In this document: piece after piece, positions 30,497 through 38,589 of the stretch | How positions within the stretch are numbered: the first letter of the stretch is position 1 | Layout: every line of letters begins with the position of its first letter | Assembly (NCBI RefSeq): GCF_000190695.1 | Contig: NZ_GL870929.1 | Location: 1,346,788 to 1,385,704 of the forward strand | DNA length: 38,917 nt | Direction of reading: 5' to 3' | Origin: Kingella denitrificans ATCC 33394 | Lineage (GTDB): Bacteria > Pseudomonadota > Gammaproteobacteria > Burkholderiales > Neisseriaceae | The notes under the pieces: generated by a model | Told to the model about the DNA's origin: nothing | The model's input: only the letters and a program-made list of their open reading frames with translations | The model's database searches: none | Made by a program: the position numbers and the translations under genes

Positions 30497-31528
30497 ATGA
30501 ACCCGCATCTGCAATACCTGCAAGAACTCAACCAAGCCGCCAAAACCTTCTGGCAAACATGGCAGGCCGAATATCCGCAGCTGTCCGAACTGGACGACAT
30601 CGACTTTGTGGAACGCAGCAACGACATCCTGCACCAAACCCTGCCCGATGTGGCGCTGGAACTTGAAGGCCATCTGAATAGCCAAGACAGCACCCTCGTC
30701 TTTACCGCCAACGGCGAACGCGACTACTCCCCCGAAGTTCAAGCCGTCGTCCAAGCCGCACTGCAAAACCTGCCCCATACAATCCGCGCCTTCCGCAGCC
30801 CTATTCCCAATCTGGACAACGATTTCGTCATCGGCATGGACGGCTTCCAGCTCGGACTCGGCGATATTGCTGTGCGGCTGGACGAATGGCGCGAAATGCC
30901 TGCGCTGGAAATCGCCTTCAAGCGCGATATTGAAGAATCCTATATCGACCACGCGCAAAACATGACCTTCATCATCCTCGACCACCTGCTCGGCGAATAC
31001 AACGCCGCCGTCAAAATCGGCCCCATCGACTTTCTGGAACAACCCGAAGACGGCTTCTTCCCACTGTCCGAACTACCCGAAAAACTGGACGACATGTGGC
31101 AACAGCTCGGCCGCAGCGGCGTTTACCCGCAGCCCGAATGGGAATACGCCTTTGCCGAAGTGGAAGAAAACGAAGAACGCGAACAAGACCACCTGCTGCT
31201 GACGCGCAACCAATCCGCCAACAGCCTGCTCGGCCGCGCCGATATGGCATGGATTGTCTGGATTGACGCGGAACTGAGCGATGACGACAGCGTGCAGGCT
31301 GCCTACGACCTGCACGAAGAATTCATCGGATACGCCGCGCAACACCAGCAAGGCATCGATACCCTCAGCGTTACCAACCTGTCGCAAGGCATCCGAACCG
31401 TGTATGCCGCCACTTCCGCACCCGAAACCCTGCTGCCGCAAGCCATCGCCCTGTGCGAAAAATATCCGCAGCTCAACGCCACAGCCGAGTGCGAATACGA
31501 CCCGACTTGGGCGCACTACCACTTCTAA
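30497..31528 (+). CDS. acidic protein of unknown function (343 residues)
   Basis: Starts at MNPHLQYLQELNQAAKTFW with AAAGG upstream; the longer open frame to 30383 crosses two uptake sequences. The protein is strongly acidic, rich in Glu, Asp and Gln, soluble, and has no signal peptide. The centre (about 130-190) reads LGDIAVRLDEWREMPALEIAFKRDIEESY and is followed by an acidic linker (VEENEEREQD, about 225-240). The C-terminal third (about 250-343) resembles a ferredoxin-like alpha/beta repeat with IVWIDAELSDDDSVQAAYDLHEEF. I do not recognise the family. A partial uptake sequence is read as VQAA. Flanked by a Correia-like element downstream. Confidence 0.72.
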   Translation: MNPHLQYLQELNQAAKTFWQTWQAEYPQLSELDDIDFVERSNDILHQTLPDVALELEGHLNSQDSTLVFTANGERDYSPEVQAVVQAALQNLPHTIRAFRSPIPNLDNDFVIGMDGFQLGLGDIAVRLDEWREMPALEIAFKRDIEESYIDHAQNMTFIILDHLLGEYNAAVKIGPIDFLEQPEDGFFPLSELPEKLDDMWQQLGRSGVYPQPEWEYAFAEVEENEEREQDHLLLTRNQSANSLLGRADMAWIVWIDAELSDDDSVQAAYDLHEEFIGYAAQHQQGIDTLSVTNLSQGIRTVYAATSAPETLLPQAIALCEKYPQLNATAECEYDPTWAHYHF

Positions 31529-31536
31529 GCCGCATG

Positions 31537-31636
31537 TATAGTGAATTAAAACGAGACAAAGTGGCGAGCCGCAAGGCGTACAAGCAGTACGTCAAGGCGA
31601 GCCAACGCCGTATCATTGCGATTTTAATCCACTATA
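31537..31636. mobile_element. Correia-like element, copy 4
   Basis: 100 bases from TATAGTGAATTAAAA to TTTTAATCCACTATA. About ten bases shorter near the left end than copies 2 and 3, and directly adjoining an uptake hairpin. Confidence 0.75.
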
Positions 31637-31680
31637 AAAAGCAGCCTGCACACCGAAATCCAATGTGCAGGCTGCTTTTT
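31637..31680. terminator. uptake-sequence hairpin
   Basis: AAAAGCAGCCTGCAC and its inverse, beginning at the last base of Correia-like copy 4, with a T run. Confidence 0.75.
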
Positions 31681-31703
31681 TTGCCGCCAAAATACGCAAT
31701 GAA

Positions 31704-31735
31704 AAAACCGTATCCCAAAACAGGATACGGTTTTA
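31704..31735. terminator. bidirectional intrinsic terminator of the tRNA unit
   Basis: AAAACCGTATCC and GGATACGGTTTT with a short loop and T runs on both strands, five bases beyond the tRNA-Asp 3' end. Confidence 0.85.
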
Positions 31736-31739
31736 ATTT

Positions 31740-31816
31740 TGGCGCGGTGGACGGGGCTCGAACCCGCGACCACCGGCGTGACAGGCCGGTACTCTAACCA
31801 ACTGAGCTACCACCGC
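31740..31816 (-). tRNA. tRNA-Asp (anticodon GTC)
   Basis: 77 bases including encoded CCA. Acceptor GCGGTGG/CCACCGC, anticodon loop CTGTCAC in the stem CCGGC/GCCGG, T arm GGGTTCGAGCCCC. Confidence 0.97.
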
Positions 31817-31850
31817 GCAGAATATCTGACGAATCAAATATCCAAAAAAA

Positions 31851-31926
31851 TGGTGGGTGATGACGGAGTCGAACCGCCGACATTCTGCTTGTAAGGCAGA
31901 CGCTCTACCAACTGAGCTAATCACCC
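31851..31926 (-). tRNA. tRNA-Val (anticodon TAC)
   Basis: 76 bases including encoded CCA. Acceptor GGGTGAT/ATCACCC, anticodon loop CTTACAA, T arm CGGTTCGACTCCG. Lies 34 bases upstream of tRNA-Asp and is probably co-transcribed with it. Confidence 0.97.
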
Positions 31927-31932
31927 ATTCGT

Positions 31933-31950
31933 TTTCGTTGTGCAACGAAA
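31933..31950. repeat. short palindrome upstream of tRNA-Val
   Basis: TTTCGTTG-TG-CAACGAAA, an 8-base inverted repeat with a 2-base centre in the 5' leader of the tRNA unit. A weak promoter (TTGCGC, 17 bases, TTTAAT) lies upstream of it on the minus strand. Confidence 0.5.
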
Positions 31951-32053
31951 GTCGGCATTAAACCAAATTTTGCACCGCCGCGCAATCAAAATCGGCAAAT
32001 ATTTTTTATCTGATTGAATCTGCGCAATATTATTTTCGTTCAGCGGCATTCAA

Positions 32054-32065
32054 AAGCAGCCTGCA
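32054..32065 (+). repeat. single DNA uptake sequence
   Basis: Exact 12-mer seven bases beyond the MFS gene stop. Confidence 0.8.
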
Positions 32066-32072
32066 CTTCGGA

Positions 32073-33299
32073 TTACGAAGCCGGCGTTTGGATGTTCGGT
32101 TCGCGAATCATTAAATGCAGCACCACCGCCAGCGCGGCCAATACCAAATCGGCATGCCACATCCAGCCGTAGTCGTTAAACGCCATGATGGCCTTGCCGC
32201 CCAAATACGCGCCGAGAAAGCCGCCGATTTGGTGCGACAGCAGCGTAAGCCCGAACAGCGTGGCCAGATAGCGCGTGCCGAACAGCCGTCCGGTCAATGC
32301 GGCGGTGGGCGGCACGGTGGCCAGCCAGGTCAGCCCCAATCCGGCGGCGAAAATATAAAAATTCACATCGGTGCGCGGCATGAACAGGTAAGCGGCAATC
32401 AGGACGACGCGGACGGCGTATAAAACGGCCAGAATGGATTTGTTGCGCCAGCGCCCCACGCACCAGCCGACCACCAGACTGCCGACCAAATTGGCGATGC
32501 CGACAATCGCCAGCGACGTGGATGCGACCGACACGGGCAACCCGCACAGGGCGATTTCGTTCGGCAGGTGCGTTGCCAAAAAGGCGACGTGGAAGCCGCA
32601 GGTGGCAAAACCCAAATGCAGCAGGATATAGTTGCGGTTGCGGAAGGCTTGGCGGACAACGCGCGCCATCGGTTCGTGCGCGTGTGGCGCGTGAGAAGCA
32701 GCCTGCACTTTATGCGCGCCGTGCGACAGCCAGCGTGCGGCGGGCAAAATCAACACCGCCCACGCTGCCAGCACCCACATTGCGCCGCGCCAGCCCAACT
32801 GGGGCAGCGACATCAGCCATTGCAGCATGGGCGCGAACACAAATTGCCCGAACGAGCCGCCAGCATTTGCCACGCCCGAAGCCAGCCCGCGCATTCTTTC
32901 AGGCAGGCGGTTGGCAATCAGGCTCATCAAAATCGACCAACTGCCCGCGCCCATGCCCCAAGCGACCAGCAGCCCCATGCCCACCAACAAGCCGAACTGC
33001 GTGGGCATGAACGACACCAGCAGCCAGCCGGCCGCCAGCATCAGCGACCCCATCCACAGCACGCGCCACGCGCCGAAACGGTCGGACAGCGCGCCCGACA
33101 AAGGCTGCGACACGCCCCACATCAGCTGCGTTACCGCAATCGCCAGGCTCACTTCCGCAATCGACAACGCCGTATCGTTTACCAGCGGCCGCACAAACAG
33201 CCCCAGCGTCATCCGCATGCCAATGGTAACCAGTAAAATAAAGGCGGCCGCCAAAACAAAAAGCCAAAGCTGCCAGCGCGGTGCGTGTGAATGTGTCAT
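32073..33299 (-). CDS. major facilitator superfamily (MFS) transporter
   Basis: 408 residues with twelve predicted membrane segments in two six-helix halves joined by a histidine-rich cytoplasmic loop (about 193-215, HGAHKVQAASHAPHAHEP). The MFS motif A appears as GALSDRFGAWRVLW after helix 2, and the second half has the related GWCVGRWRNKS. The sequence resembles the monocarboxylate/oxalate-type branch of MFS, but the substrate cannot be predicted. An uptake sequence in the central loop (32696-32707) is read as VQAAS. Start ATG has a GGATAAAG site. Divergent from prlC. Confidence 0.9.
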   Translation of the reverse strand: MTHSHAPRWQLWLFVLAAAFILLVTIGMRMTLGLFVRPLVNDTALSIAEVSLAIAVTQLMWGVSQPLSGALSDRFGAWRVLWMGSLMLAAGWLLVSFMPTQFGLLVGMGLLVAWGMGAGSWSILMSLIANRLPERMRGLASGVANAGGSFGQFVFAPMLQWLMSLPQLGWRGAMWVLAAWAVLILPAARWLSHGAHKVQAASHAPHAHEPMARVVRQAFRNRNYILLHLGFATCGFHVAFLATHLPNEIALCGLPVSVASTSLAIVGIANLVGSLVVGWCVGRWRNKSILAVLYAVRVVLIAAYLFMPRTDVNFYIFAAGLGLTWLATVPPTAALTGRLFGTRYLATLFGLTLLSHQIGGFLGAYLGGKAIMAFNDYGWMWHADLVLAALAVVLHLMIREPNIQTPAS

Positions 33300-33409
33300 A
33301 CTTTATCCGAATCGTTATTATTGGACGCGGCAGATTAACAGACAACACCGTACTCCCCAAAGACCGTTTGACTGTATGGTTCATGCGATTTGGTTATATG
33401 CGGGCACGA

Positions 33410-33454
33410 AAAAGCAGCCTGCACTTCGAATTTGAGACGTGCAGGCTGCTTTTT
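33410..33454. terminator. uptake-sequence hairpin in the MFS/prlC divergent region
   Basis: AAAAGCAGCCTGCAC and its inverse; located between divergent genes so it does not end either, and may be positioned in the prlC leader. Confidence 0.65.
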
Positions 33455-33527
33455 CCACCGCCGCCCTTGTTTTCCGCGCCATCCGCCCCATTTAGTTTTA
33501 ATCCATCCACATAACAGAAAGCCCGCC

Positions 33528-35570
33528 ATGAGCGACAACATCTTATTGAATTTAGGCCACGAGCCGCATTTCGACCAAATCCGCACTGACGACATCGCCC
33601 CCGCCATGCGCAGCGCCATGGAAGAGGCGCGCGAACAAATCGCCCAAATCAAAGCCCAAAGCACCACCACATGGGAAAACACCGTGGAGCGCCTGACCGA
33701 CATCACCGAAAGAGTCGGCCGGATTTGGGGCGTGGTGGCACATTTGAACTCGGTGGCGGACACGCCCGAACTGCGCGCCATGTACAACGAACTGATGCCC
33801 GAAGTTACCGTATTTTTCACCGAAATCGGGCAGGACATCGAACTGTACGAACGTTTCAAGGCGATTAAAGCATCGCCCGAATTTGCCCGACTGAGCGCGG
33901 CGCAGCAAACCAAGCTGGCGCACGATTTGCGCGATTTCGTGTTAAGCGGCGCGGAACTGCCGCCCGAACAACAGGCCGAATTGGCCGCGCTGCAAACTGA
34001 ATCGGCGCAACTCTCCGCCCAGTTCTCGCAAAACGTGCTGGACGCCACCGATGCCTTCGCACTGTATTTTGACGATGAAAGCAGCCTGCACGGCCTGCCC
34101 GAAGACGCATTGGCCATGTTCCAAGCCGCCGCACAGGCAGAAGGCAAATCCGGCTACAAAATCGGCCTGCAAATGCCGCATTATCTGGCCGTGATGCAAT
34201 ATGCCGACAACCGAGCATTGCGCGAACAGGTGTACTGCGCCTATGTGACACGGGCAAGCGAATTGGGCAAACCCGAATGGGACAACACGCCCATCATCGA
34301 CCGCACGCTGGAAATCGCGCTGGCACAGGCGAAGCTCTTGGGTTATCGCAATTATGCCGAATTGTCGCTGGTGACCAAAATGGCGGATTCACCCGCGCAA
34401 GTATTGGACTTCCTGCACGATTTGGCGCGCCGTGCCAAATCGTTTGCCGAAAAAGATTTGGCGCAGGTGCGCGCATTCGCCGCCGAAAAACTCAGCCTGC
34501 CGGACATTCAATCGTGGGATTTGGCCTATGCCGGCGAAAAACTGCGCGAGGCGCAATATGCGTTTTCCGAAACCGAAGTGAAAAAATATTTTCCGGTCGG
34601 CAAAGTGCTGTCGGGGCTGTTCGCGCAGATTGACCAGTTATACGGCGTGCGCTTTACGGAGAAAAAAGTGCCCGTGTGGCATGAAGACGTGCGCTATTTC
34701 GAGCTGGAAAAAGACGGCGAAACCATCGGCGCGGTGTATATGGATTTGTATGCGCGCGAAGGCAAACGCAGCGGCGCGTGGATGAACGATTACCGCGGCC
34801 GCCGCCGCTTCCTGTCGGGCGACAAGGCAGGCCAGGTGCAAACGCCGACGGCTTATCTGGTGTGCAATTTCACGCCACCCGTGGCCGGCAAAGAAGCGCG
34901 CTTGACGCACGACGAAATCATCACGCTGTTCCACGAAATGGGGCACGGCCTGCACCACCTGCTCACGCGCGTGGACGAATTGGGCGTGAGCGGCATCAAC
35001 GGCGTGGAATGGGACGCGGTGGAGTTGCCCAGCCAGTTCATGGAAAATTTCGTGTGGGAATTCGACGTGTTGCGCGGTATGTCGGCGCATGAAGACACGG
35101 GCGAAGCGCTGCCCGAAAGCCTGTTCGCCAAAATGCTGGCGGCCAAAAACTTCCAGCGCGGCATGTTCTTGGTGCGGCAGATGGAGTTTGCGCTGTTCGA
35201 TATGTCGATATACAGCGAAAGCGACCCAAGCAGCCTGCACCGCTGGGCGGAAACGCTGCAACGCGTACGCAAGGAAGTAGCCGTGGTGCAGCCGCCTGAA
35301 TACAACCGCTTTGCCAACAGCTTCGGGCATATTTTTGCCGGCGGCTATTCGGCGGGCTATTACAGCTATGCGTGGGCGGAAGTGTTGAGCGCGGACGCTT
35401 ATGCCGCGTTTGAAGAAAGCGGCGACGTGAAAGCCACCGGCGCGAAATTCTGGAACGAGATTTTGGCCGTGGGCGGCAGCCGCAGCGCAGCGGAGTCGTT
35501 CAAAGCATTCCGCGGCCGCGCGCCGAGCATTGACGCGTTGTTGCGCCATTCGGGTTTCACGGCGGCATAG
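33528..35570 (+). CDS. prlC: oligopeptidase A (M3 family zinc metallopeptidase)
   Basis: Cytoplasmic oligopeptidase that degrades short peptides, including cleaved signal peptides. The start at MSDNILLNLGHEPHFDQIR gives 680 residues; the longer open frame to 33390 crosses the uptake hairpin. The zinc motif HEMGH begins at His469 in LFHEMGHGLHHLL, and the third ligand lies in the downstream helix ELPSQFMENF. Two uptake sequences are in frame (34079-34090 read as SSLHG; 35228-35239 read as SSLHR), both away from the active site. The C-terminal region SFGHIFAGGYSAGYYSYAWAE is the M3 substrate-binding signature. Confidence 0.97.
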   Translation: MSDNILLNLGHEPHFDQIRTDDIAPAMRSAMEEAREQIAQIKAQSTTTWENTVERLTDITERVGRIWGVVAHLNSVADTPELRAMYNELMPEVTVFFTEIGQDIELYERFKAIKASPEFARLSAAQQTKLAHDLRDFVLSGAELPPEQQAELAALQTESAQLSAQFSQNVLDATDAFALYFDDESSLHGLPEDALAMFQAAAQAEGKSGYKIGLQMPHYLAVMQYADNRALREQVYCAYVTRASELGKPEWDNTPIIDRTLEIALAQAKLLGYRNYAELSLVTKMADSPAQVLDFLHDLARRAKSFAEKDLAQVRAFAAEKLSLPDIQSWDLAYAGEKLREAQYAFSETEVKKYFPVGKVLSGLFAQIDQLYGVRFTEKKVPVWHEDVRYFELEKDGETIGAVYMDLYAREGKRSGAWMNDYRGRRRFLSGDKAGQVQTPTAYLVCNFTPPVAGKEARLTHDEIITLFHEMGHGLHHLLTRVDELGVSGINGVEWDAVELPSQFMENFVWEFDVLRGMSAHEDTGEALPESLFAKMLAAKNFQRGMFLVRQMEFALFDMSIYSESDPSSLHRWAETLQRVRKEVAVVQPPEYNRFANSFGHIFAGGYSAGYYSYAWAEVLSADAYAAFEESGDVKATGAKFWNEILAVGGSRSAAESFKAFRGRAPSIDALLRHSGFTAA

Positions 35571-35684
35571 TGTTTTATCCGCGATAGGCTTGATTGGTTT
35601 TACACGGCCGGTTCGCACATCTGTGCGCCGTGCCGAAGCCGTCAAAGGCGGCCATCTTCCATCCTAATCGCCGGCCGAATGCAA

Positions 35685-35727
35685 AAAAGCAGCCTGCACT
35701 TCCATTTTCAAAGTGCAGGCTGCTTTT
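35685..35727. terminator. uptake-sequence hairpin between prlC and the paralogue array
   Basis: AAAAGCAGCCTGCACTT and its inverse with T runs on both strands; serves convergent genes. Confidence 0.8.
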
Positions 35728-35742
35728 TATTGATGAGACCAA

Positions 35743-36222
35743 TCAGTTCTCTTTAATCACTTGCGTGTGGTACGCACAAGAGGCGTGACCCGGTTTGCAT
35801 TGCGCCATTTTCACGCGGATGGTGTATGTGCCGCTGCTGGACGGTGAGAATTTAAACAAAGGATAGGTGTCGTCCATGTGGTCTTCGCGCACCACGCGGC
35901 CGTTGTGCAGCAATTCCATATCCACGTTTTCGCAGCTGGAAGGCGCGCAGTCGGTGTAGATGGCATAAACGCCGCCTTCGCGCAGGCTTACAGAGTGGGT
36001 GGTGGACTTGCCGGTGCCCAAAGCGCCTGTGCGGTAGAACACCTCGGCGGCACGGTTATTCGGATTGCCGGTCGACATGTTCAGGTTGCCTTTACGCTCT
36101 TGCGCCAAGAATTGTGCAGGCGGCAGGTTGGGGTTGGACAATGTGCCTGCGTCGGATTCCGCAAATACAGGTGCGCTCAATACAGGCAGCAAAGCCAAGG
36201 TGGCCAAGTGTGTCAGTTTCAT
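35743..36222 (-). CDS. secreted one-domain PPC-like protein, paralogue 1 of 3
   Basis: 159 residues from MKLTHLATLALLPVLSAPVFA, a signal peptide cleaved near residue 21; AAGGA at good spacing. The single mature domain corresponds to the C-terminal domain (B) of the two neighbours. The pattern is TDCAPSSCENVDMELLHNGRVV, then FKFSPSSSGTYTIRVKMAQC and CAYHTQVIK. The beta-rich arrangement and the SGTYTIRV ending resemble bacterial pre-peptidase C-terminal (PPC) domains, but the fold is inferred. Four cysteines probably form two disulfides in the periplasm. The first domain (A) is absent. Probably exported; function unknown. Confidence 0.8.
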   Translation of the reverse strand: MKLTHLATLALLPVLSAPVFAESDAGTLSNPNLPPAQFLAQERKGNLNMSTGNPNNRAAEVFYRTGALGTGKSTTHSVSLREGGVYAIYTDCAPSSCENVDMELLHNGRVVREDHMDDTYPLFKFSPSSSGTYTIRVKMAQCKPGHASCAYHTQVIKEN

Positions 36223-36315
36223 CGTATATCCTTCTGTATGTTTCGATGGGTTTAAAAAAACAGATTGCCGGCAAAAGCTGCCATCTTGCACCAATTTATC
36301 GGCAATGCAGGCATT

Positions 36316-36345
36316 ATCATAACAAAATATGCTCGTGCCGTGTAA
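36316..36345 (-). promoter_or_regulatory. conserved promoter of paralogue 1
   Basis: Minus strand TTACAC (36345-36340), 18 bases, TATGAT (36321-36316), preceded in the spacer by ATATTTTGT. The same layout occurs before paralogues 2 and 3. Confidence 0.6.
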
Positions 36346-36359
36346 GGAAAATAGGATGC

Positions 36360-36400
36360 AAAAGCAGCCTGCACTTCCGTTTTCAAAGTGCAGGCTGCTT
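36360..36400. terminator. uptake-sequence hairpin after paralogue 2
   Basis: AAAAGCAGCCTGCAC with its inverse; 17 bases after the paralogue 2 stop. Confidence 0.8.
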
Positions 36401-36417
36401 TATTATGCTTTATCCGA

Positions 36418-37287
36418 TTAGCGGGTCATTTTAATGACTTGCGTGTGGTACGCGCAAGAAGTATGGCCCGGTTTGCATTGCTCCATTTTCACGCGGATGG
36501 TGTACGCGCCGCTGCGGCGAGGCGTGTAGGTGAACAAAGGCAGCGTGTCGGGCAATGTATCTTCCTCCACAACGCGGCCGTTGTGCAGCAATGCCATGTC
36601 CACGTTTTCACAGCCGATTGGCGCACAGTCGGTAAAGAAGCGGTACATTTGGTTGGCATTCAGGTTCACGGTGTAGTTCGTCGTTTTGCCGGTGCCCAAG
36701 CGGCCGGTGCGGTAGAACACTTCGGGAGCGCGGTTGTTGCCGTTACCCGTGGTCACTTCCAAATTGGCTTTGCGCTCTTGCGCCAGGAATTGTTCGGCCG
36801 GCAGGTTGGGATTGCTCAATGCGCCGACAGACGATGGGGATGATGCGCGGCTGTCTTCCGGCTCTTCTGCCCGTTTCACCACCTGAACGTGGTAATCACA
36901 GCTGCTGGCCGCGCATTCGCTCATGATGGTGCGGATTGTGTAATTGCCGGTTTCTTCGGGCGTAACATGGAACAACGGGAACGTATCGGCTGCCATATCT
37001 TGCCGCAATACCTTGCCGTTGTGCAGCCACTGCATATCCAAATTCGTACATTGGTTGTCGCTATCGCAGTCGGCAAACACGCCATACGACTGGCCTTTTT
37101 CCATTTGGACTGTGTATTCTGCCGTTTTGCCGGCCGCCAAAGATGCACGTTGGTAGAACACTTCCGCGCTTTGATCGGCCTGCGAAAGTTCCAGATTTTT
37201 CGCGCGTTCGTTATCAAAAAAATCGGCAAATGCAGAAGTGCTCAAGGCGGGCAGCAAAACCAAGGCAGCCAAGTGTGTCAGTTTCAT
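36418..37287 (-). CDS. secreted two-domain PPC-like protein, paralogue 2 of 3
   Basis: 289 residues from MKLTHLAALVLLPALSTSAFA (signal peptide, cleavage near 21). Domain A (about 22-140) has ADCDSDNQCTNLDMQWLHNG and IMSECAASSCDYHVQVVK; a short Ser/Glu linker follows; domain B (about 160-289) has TDCAPIGCENVDMALLHNG and VKMEQCKPGHTSCAYHTQVIK. Both show the same C-x(3-5)-C-x-N-x-D-M...N-G and C-x(4-5)-C-x-Y-H-x-Q pattern, so they arose by internal duplication. AAGGA lies upstream of the start. Function unknown; likely periplasmic or secreted. Confidence 0.8.
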   Translation of the reverse strand: MKLTHLAALVLLPALSTSAFADFFDNERAKNLELSQADQSAEVFYQRASLAAGKTAEYTVQMEKGQSYGVFADCDSDNQCTNLDMQWLHNGKVLRQDMAADTFPLFHVTPEETGNYTIRTIMSECAASSCDYHVQVVKRAEEPEDSRASSPSSVGALSNPNLPAEQFLAQERKANLEVTTGNGNNRAPEVFYRTGRLGTGKTTNYTVNLNANQMYRFFTDCAPIGCENVDMALLHNGRVVEEDTLPDTLPLFTYTPRRSGAYTIRVKMEQCKPGHTSCAYHTQVIKMTR

Positions 37288-37390
37288 TATGTATCCTTAA
37301 TCTAATGTTATAGGGGAGAGATGATCGAAATGCGGCAAAATAGCCGGTAAATGCGGCCATATTGCACCGATTTATCGAATATTTCCGATT

Positions 37391-37420
37391 ATCATAACAA
37401 AATATAATAGGGGCGTGTAG
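37391..37420 (-). promoter_or_regulatory. conserved promoter of paralogue 2
   Basis: CTACAC (37420-37415), 18 bases, TATGAT (37396-37391). The start codon lies about 100 bases downstream, after a leader that resembles those of the other two genes. Confidence 0.65.
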
Positions 37421-37457
37421 CGGAAAATATTGAGCAAATTGAATACATTGCCATGTT

Positions 37458-37500
37458 AAAAGCAGCCTGCACTTCCGTTTTCAAAGTGCAGGCTGCTTTT
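37458..37500. terminator. uptake-sequence hairpin after paralogue 3
   Basis: AAAAGCAGCCTGCACTT and its inverse, T runs on both sides. Confidence 0.8.
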
Positions 37501-37519
37501 TTATTCATCGTTCAGACGA

Positions 37520-38377
37520 TTAGTCGTTTCTTTTAATGACTTGCGTGTGGTACGCGCAAGAGGCATGGCCAGGTTTGCATTGCGCCATTTTCACGCGGAT
37601 GGTGTACGCGCCGCTACGCGATGGGGTGATGTGGAACAAAGGATATGTGTCGTCCATATGGTCTTCACGAATCACACGACCGTTGTGCAGCAATTCCATA
37701 TCCACGTTTTCGCAGCTGGAAGGCGCGCAGTCGGTGTAAATGCCATAGCTTCGGTTCGCCTGCAAATTGACAGTGTGGTTTGCGGATTTACCCGTTGCCA
37801 AGCTGCCTGTGCGGTAGAACACTTCGGCAGAACGGTTATTCGGATTGCCCGTTACCATATTCAAGTTGCCTTTGCGCTCTTGCGCCAAGAATTCCGCAGG
37901 CGGCAAGTCAGGGTTGGATAATGTGCCTGCCGAAGTCGAACCGGAAGATGACGGACTTTCTTCTTTCACCGCTTGAACATGGTAATCACAGCTTTCGGCC
38001 GCGCATTCGCTCATGATAGTGCGGATAGTATAGTCACCGGTTTCGGTTGGTGTAACGGTCAGCAAAGGGAATGTATCGGGTTCCGTATCTTGCCGCAGCA
38101 CCTTGCCGTTATACAGCCACTGCATGTCCAAATTCGTACATTGGTTGTCGCTATCGCAGTCGGCATATAAGCCATATTGCTGGCCTGCTTCCATGCGGAC
38201 AGTGTATTCCGCCGTTTTGCCGGCACCCATCGATGCGCGTTTGTAAAACACTTCCGCGCTTTGATCGGCATGTGACAAACCCAAGTTTTTCGCGCGTTCG
38301 CTATCAAAAAAATCGGCAAATGCAGAGGCGCTCAATGCAGGCAACAAAACCAATGCAGCCAAGTGTGTCAGTTTCAT
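37520..38377 (-). CDS. secreted two-domain PPC-like protein, paralogue 3 of 3
   Basis: 285 residues, the same signal peptide and A+B architecture as paralogue 2. Domain A (about 22-140) is very similar to that of paralogue 2 (FFDSERAKNLGLSHADQSAEVFYKRAS versus FFDNERAKNLELSQADQSAEVFYQRAS). Domain B (about 155-285) is closer to the single domain of paralogue 1 (DMELLHNGRVIREDHMDDTYPLF). Eight cysteines in two conserved sets. The linker contains a Ser-rich run (EESPSSSGSTSAG). AAGGA upstream. The pattern suggests recombination or gene conversion among the three genes. Confidence 0.8.
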   Translation of the reverse strand: MKLTHLAALVLLPALSASAFADFFDSERAKNLGLSHADQSAEVFYKRASMGAGKTAEYTVRMEAGQQYGLYADCDSDNQCTNLDMQWLYNGKVLRQDTEPDTFPLLTVTPTETGDYTIRTIMSECAAESCDYHVQAVKEESPSSSGSTSAGTLSNPDLPPAEFLAQERKGNLNMVTGNPNNRSAEVFYRTGSLATGKSANHTVNLQANRSYGIYTDCAPSSCENVDMELLHNGRVIREDHMDDTYPLFHITPSRSGAYTIRVKMAQCKPGHASCAYHTQVIKRND

Positions 38378-38477
38378 TATGTATCCTTTATATATAGTTA
38401 GGTGGGGGTAAACAGTAATGCAGCAAAACAGCCGACAAATGCTGCTTCATGTGTCAATTTATCGGCTATTTCTCGGT

Positions 38478-38507
38478 ATCATAACAAAATACGACTGAGG
38501 CGTGTAG
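38478..38507 (-). promoter_or_regulatory. conserved promoter of paralogue 3
   Basis: CTACAC (38507-38502), 18 bases, TATGAT (38483-38478), with the same GTATTTTGT before the -10 box. Confidence 0.65.
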
Positions 38508-38544
38508 CAGAAAATATTGAGTGAATTAAATATGTTGGCATGTG

Positions 38545-38589
38545 AAAAGCAGCCTGCATCTTCCCATATATAATGTGCAGGCTGCTTTT
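38545..38589. terminator. uptake-sequence hairpin upstream of paralogue 3
   Basis: AAAAGCAGCCTGCA and its inverse between two divergent genes, 38 bases behind the paralogue 3 promoter. Confidence 0.7.
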
